Assembly: GCA_022774325.1 (NCBI GenBank)
Contig: JALFNN010000017.1
Coordinates: forward strand, 1 to 64,000
Direction: 5' to 3'
DNA from: a bacterium
Lineage (GTDB): Bacteria; Bacillota; Clostridia; Lachnospirales; Lachnospiraceae
DNA: 64,000 nucleotides
The translations under genes and the position numbers were made by a program. Below the pieces are notes generated by a model that saw only the letters and a list, made by a program, of their open reading frames with translations, had not been told where the DNA came from and did no database searches. Below, piece after piece: positions 61,135 through 64,000 of this stretch; position 1 is the first letter of the stretch, and each line of letters begins with the position of its first letter.

Positions 61135-61791
61135 CTACTCCAATCCCAGTTCTTCATAACCTCTGGCCAGCCTTTTTGCAAACTGTGTATAGAAATTCTC
61201 AGCCTCCTCATATGGAGAAAGATAAAATTGCTGCAGTATGTACATACTGACCGCCTTTTGCTCTTCCGGATTCTCGGAAACATATTTTTCAAGTGCAAGA
61301 AGAAAATTATGCCAGTCATTTACGAATGCTTCATACGATTTCAGATCCGGTGTATCGATCCATTTTTTCACTTTGACCTTGGAACGGTTTTCCTTGCGGC
61401 ATTCGTTCACCTGAAGAAAATACCTGAATCCTCCGTTTTCATAATAACGCCCGAGCGGGAACAGCCGGCAGATTCCCGGACGGATGGGATGAATGCAGCA
61501 GCGCCCCTCTTCGTTCAGAAAGCCGCATTTTTCTTCCACCATTTTCAGATTTGGAAGAATCAGGCCGTCCACGACATTCAACTCCACGTTTTCGGACAGC
61601 AGTTCCTCGAACGTCATCTGAAGTCCACATGCAAGACGATTGACATCCAACGGGTCCAGTACGATCGATGTCCCCATGCCCCTGCAGCAAGCCGAACATC
61701 CCTCACAATCGCCGCAATCTGCCTTTACCATATCATTGCTCCCGTACAATTTCCCATCGGAAATTTCGTTCATATTCACTTGCCTTTTCAT
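61135..61791 (-). CDS. YkgJ family cysteine-cluster protein
   Basis: About 218 residues. The conserved cysteines (CGDCEGCSACCRGMG; KCGFLNEEGRCCIHPIRPGICRLFPLGR) define the CxxCxxCC zinc or Fe-S binding family (UPF0153), whose function is unknown. The ATG at 61791 is chosen from the family N-terminus (EISDGKLYGSNDMVKADC preceded by a few residues); the ATG at 61773 has a closer AAAGG and remains possible. It lies 7 bp after the radical SAM gene and 2 bp before capA. Confidence 0.85.
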   Translation of the reverse strand: MKRQVNMNEISDGKLYGSNDMVKADCGDCEGCSACCRGMGTSIVLDPLDVNRLACGLQMTFEELLSENVELNVVDGLILPNLKMVEEKCGFLNEEGRCCIHPIRPGICRLFPLGRYYENGGFRYFLQVNECRKENRSKVKVKKWIDTPDLKSYEAFVNDWHNFLLALEKYVSENPEEQKAVSMYILQQFYLSPYEEAENFYTQFAKRLARGYEELGLE

Positions 61792-61798
61792 CTTTCTT

Positions 61799-62692
61799 TT
61801 ATACCCCTTCCAGTGTAAATGGAGGGATGAAGCTTTCTTTTGCCGTCTCTCCCTCCTGAATAAATGCCTGTTCAATCCCCAGCGAGATCGCATAATCCAC
61901 CAGCCGTTCATAAGCATGATCCGGCACCTTCCGCGCCAGTTCCGGATAGCGTTCCTGATCCAGTGCCTCCACCGGAGTATACTGATTCATCAGACTGAGA
62001 TAAATCCGGTTCCCATAAGTCTGATAGAGATATTCCACGATCCGCTTTGCATCCGCAAGACATCCCGGCAGGAGCAGATGGCGCACAATCACGCCCTTTC
62101 TCATGATCCCCCGCTCATCAAACTCAGGGGAGCCTGCCTGTCTTACCATCTCGGCAACTGCTGCCTTCGCCACGTCCGGATAGTCTTCCGCCATCGAATA
62201 TTTCTTCGCATGCAATGGATTTAAATACTTAAAATCCGGCAGAAACACGTCTACATAACCTTCCAGCATTTTCAGTGTCTCCTGCCGCTCATACCCGCCG
62301 GAATTCCACACAATGGGAAGCTTCATCCCCTCATTCTTGGCTAGATCCAGTGCCCGGATGATCTGCGGCGCGAAATGTCCCGGCGTCACGAGATTGATAT
62401 TATTTGCTCCCTTCTCATTCAGCTCATGAAAAATGTCCGCCAGCCTTCTTACAGATATGATCTTTCCCACCTCTCCATCGGAAATGACGTGGTTCTGGCA
62501 GAACACACACCGGAGCGTGCAGCCGGTAAAAAAAACCGTTCCGGAACCATTTTCTCCGGAAATGCACGGTTCTTCCCACATATGAAGCGCCGCCCGCGCG
62601 ACTCTGATTTCTGACGTTTCACCGCAGAAACCCTTTATTCCATTTTCCCTGTCCGCCCCGCATCTTCTGGGACAAAGTTCACACACTGCCAT
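61799..62692 (-). CDS. Radical SAM protein, PflX (COG1313) type
   Basis: A 297-residue protein. The N-terminal cysteines (CELCPRRCGADRENGIKGFCG) and radical SAM motif TGCTLRCVFCQNHVIS (Cys58, Cys62, Cys65), then NINLVTPGHF and LPDFKYLNP, match the uncharacterised pyruvate formate-lyase-activase-like PflX group. No glycyl radical enzyme is adjacent, so a target cannot be named. It is first in the set with the YkgJ and CapA genes. Confidence 0.88.
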   Translation of the reverse strand: MAVCELCPRRCGADRENGIKGFCGETSEIRVARAALHMWEEPCISGENGSGTVFFTGCTLRCVFCQNHVISDGEVGKIISVRRLADIFHELNEKGANNINLVTPGHFAPQIIRALDLAKNEGMKLPIVWNSGGYERQETLKMLEGYVDVFLPDFKYLNPLHAKKYSMAEDYPDVAKAAVAEMVRQAGSPEFDERGIMRKGVIVRHLLLPGCLADAKRIVEYLYQTYGNRIYLSLMNQYTPVEALDQERYPELARKVPDHAYERLVDYAISLGIEQAFIQEGETAKESFIPPFTLEGV

Positions 62693-62723
62693 AATTCCTT
62701 ATCCTATATTCCACTTTTTGCGC

Positions 62724-63647
62724 TTATACCAAATGATTCGCCTCAAACATATGAAGCCTTAGTTTCTCCGATATTTCTCTGAGCACATACTGCCCCGCGA
62801 CACTGTTCCCTTTCTCATCAAGTGCAGGTCCGAATATTCCGATTCCCATCCGCTTATCCGCAACCGACAGAATTCCGCCGCCAACTCCGCTTTTGGACGG
62901 TACGCCTACTTCCACAGCAAATTTCCCGGAACCGTCATACATCCCACAAGTCAGCATGATCGTTTTCACTGTCCTCACTACATTGCTGGCGAGCAGCCTT
63001 TTCCCTGTGACAGGATGAAACCCATCTGATGCCAATACAAGGCCGAAGCCTGCCAGACTTGCCGCTGTTACACTCAGCGAACACATTTTCACATAAAAGT
63101 CTATTGTCTCCTCAACACTGTTTTCCAGAATTCCTTTGCTTTCAAGCAAATATGCGATTGCTTTATTTCTTGAAATATGATTCATCTCTGACTGATATAC
63201 CTTCTCATCCAGCACAATCTTATCGTCCAGACAAAGTATCTTTGTAAAATCAAGCATTTCTTCAAAGTTCACAAGGGAAACCAGATAATTCGTAACCGCA
63301 ATCGCTCCGGAATTGATCATCGGATTAAAAGGATGATCACTCGTCAGATCCAATTTTATCAGTGAATTGAATGCGTCCCCCGACGGTTCCATCCCGACAC
63401 GTGCAAAAACTTTCTCGAATCCGCATTTCTCCAATGCAACTGCGAGTGTAATAACCTTTGATATACTCTGGATCGTAAATCTTACATCTGAATCTCCGCT
63501 CTGCCAACGTTTTCCTTCTTTTGTAAATACACATACCCCAAGATAATCCTTATTGACTCTTCCCAATTCAGGAATATAATCCGCCGTCTTCCCCATCGAC
63601 GTCAGATCTCTGCCTTCCCGAACGGCATCGTCCAGTATCTTTTGCAT
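62724..63647 (-). CDS. glsA: Glutaminase (GlsA)
   Basis: A 307-residue serine-dependent glutaminase that converts glutamine to glutamate and ammonia. The S-x-x-K catalytic pair is Ser61 and Lys64 (TIQSISKVITLA); NPMINSGAIA, EMNHISRNKAIAYLL and VPSKSGVGGGILSV are the conserved beta-lactamase-fold segments. GAGG precedes the ATG. A strong promoter lies about 85 bp upstream. The gene reads toward the radical SAM gene with a 31-bp gap, so some readthrough is possible. Confidence 0.97.
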   Translation of the reverse strand: MQKILDDAVREGRDLTSMGKTADYIPELGRVNKDYLGVCVFTKEGKRWQSGDSDVRFTIQSISKVITLAVALEKCGFEKVFARVGMEPSGDAFNSLIKLDLTSDHPFNPMINSGAIAVTNYLVSLVNFEEMLDFTKILCLDDKIVLDEKVYQSEMNHISRNKAIAYLLESKGILENSVEETIDFYVKMCSLSVTAASLAGFGLVLASDGFHPVTGKRLLASNVVRTVKTIMLTCGMYDGSGKFAVEVGVPSKSGVGGGILSVADKRMGIGIFGPALDEKGNSVAGQYVLREISEKLRLHMFEANHLV

Positions 63648-63731
63648 TTTGTTTTCCTCTCTTTATACATTATATAGAAGCTTCTGTGATCGCTTCAGAC
63701 ATACCTTATCATGGAACATTTTCCCTCCTAC

Positions 63732-63761
63732 ATTATATTAGTTGTAATGCCCGGATGTCAA
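63732..63761 (-). promoter_or_regulatory. Promoter of glsA
   Basis: Minus-strand TTGACA (63756-63761) and TATAAT (63732-63737), both perfect, with an 18-bp spacer. Confidence 0.88.
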
Positions 63762-63859
63762 TCATCTCCAAATGATTTGATGATCGCGCATATTTCCTCT
63801 GGTATTTTTTTCACATTCATGTATAATAATGGTTATATAATAAATGGAGGGATCGTAAC

Positions 63860-64000
63860 ATGAGCAAAATTGATGAAGTAAGAAGCGCAATGGTCGCTGC
63901 AATGAAAGCAAAAGACAAAGACACCAAGGAAACCTTATCTGCTCTTCTGGCTGCTCTTAAGAACAAAGCGATCGACAAACGTGCCGATTTGACTGAAGAA
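63860..64000 (+). CDS. GatB/YqeY domain protein, cut by the window edge
   Basis: The first 47 codons are present: MSKIDEVRSAMVAAMKAKDK, then LSALLAALKNKAIDKRADLTEE. This is the N-terminus of a YqeY-like protein (about 150 residues), related to the C-terminal tRNA-binding region of GatB; its role is not well known. GGAGG lies 9 nt before the ATG. TATAAT at 63822-63827 may be its -10 box. Confidence 0.88.
   Translation, partial: MSKIDEVRSAMVAAMKAKDKDTKETLSALLAALKNKAIDKRADLTEE

Noticed and set aside
1..64000. CRISPR arrays, IS elements, prophage and rRNA
   Set aside because: No regularly spaced direct repeats, transposase, integrase, phage structural gene or rRNA sequence was seen in the window.

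Overview
The window looks like a chromosomal segment of a low-to-mid GC Firmicute of the family Lachnospiraceae (Mediterraneibacter/Dorea/Blautia-like gut anaerobe). The evidence is the gene content: the SCIFF ribosomal peptide with its radical-SAM maturase beside a fused secDF and recJ, a GGGtGRT protein next to a NifU-like scaffold, the DUF969/DUF979 5-oxoproline transporter, HemZ, SpoVT (suggesting a sporulating lineage), CarD, RqcH, and a T-box in front of ilvBN. Genus and species cannot be fixed from this sequence. No phage, IS element, CRISPR array or rRNA operon was seen.

Layout. 1-5.1 kb: MerR/TipAS regulator with a MerR-type promoter, a frameshifted DUF445 gene, an SH3-like small protein, an ECF S component, and the GGGtGRT/NifU-like pair. 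5.2-11.9 kb: minus-strand housekeeping block (GNAT-DUF3298 fusion, cinA, pgsA, rimO, rpoZ, gmk, yicC). 12-16.7 kb: divergent rqcH, then an M23 peptidase, murI and a QueG-like Fe-S protein. 16.8-19.3 kb: polar amino-acid ABC importer. 19.4-20.5 kb: a small hypothetical gene and a two-component system collapsed into a pseudogene. 20.6-25.4 kb: acyP, a LUD protein, ilvE, ilvN, ilvB and a T-box leader. 25.4-28.6 kb: hom, marR, thyA, folA. 28.7-31.2 kb: a tail-anchored zinc-ribbon protein, CarD, a small membrane protein and two head-to-head tRNA-Gly(GCC) genes.

31.3-39.6 kb is one long minus-strand run from a strong promoter: apt, relA, an MBL hydrolase, hemZ, hisS, aspS. 39.6-45.7 kb carries recJ, secDF, scfB, the very short scfA, and a TIGR04086 membrane protein. 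46.1-52.9 kb is a peptide and 5-oxoproline salvage cluster: a large M14 peptidase, both transporter subunits, an M29-like aminopeptidase and pyroglutamyl peptidase. 53-57.2 kb holds a TetR regulator convergent with an asymmetric heterodimeric ABC exporter.

57.4-58.9 kb is a small AT-rich accessory patch: decayed AbrB/PIN toxin-antitoxin remnants, a PHP phosphoesterase, a 30-bp palindrome and an unknown small ORF. The window closes with spoVT, a small hypothetical protein, capA, a YkgJ-type cysteine-cluster protein, a PflX-like radical SAM protein, glutaminase and the start of a YqeY-family gene.

The strongest candidates for a second look are the salvage cluster, the structured rpoZ-rimO spacer, the GNAT-TM-DUF3298 fusion, the collapsed RR-HK gene, the inverted tRNA-Gly pair and the decayed accessory patch. 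I did not find a system that I can confidently call new.
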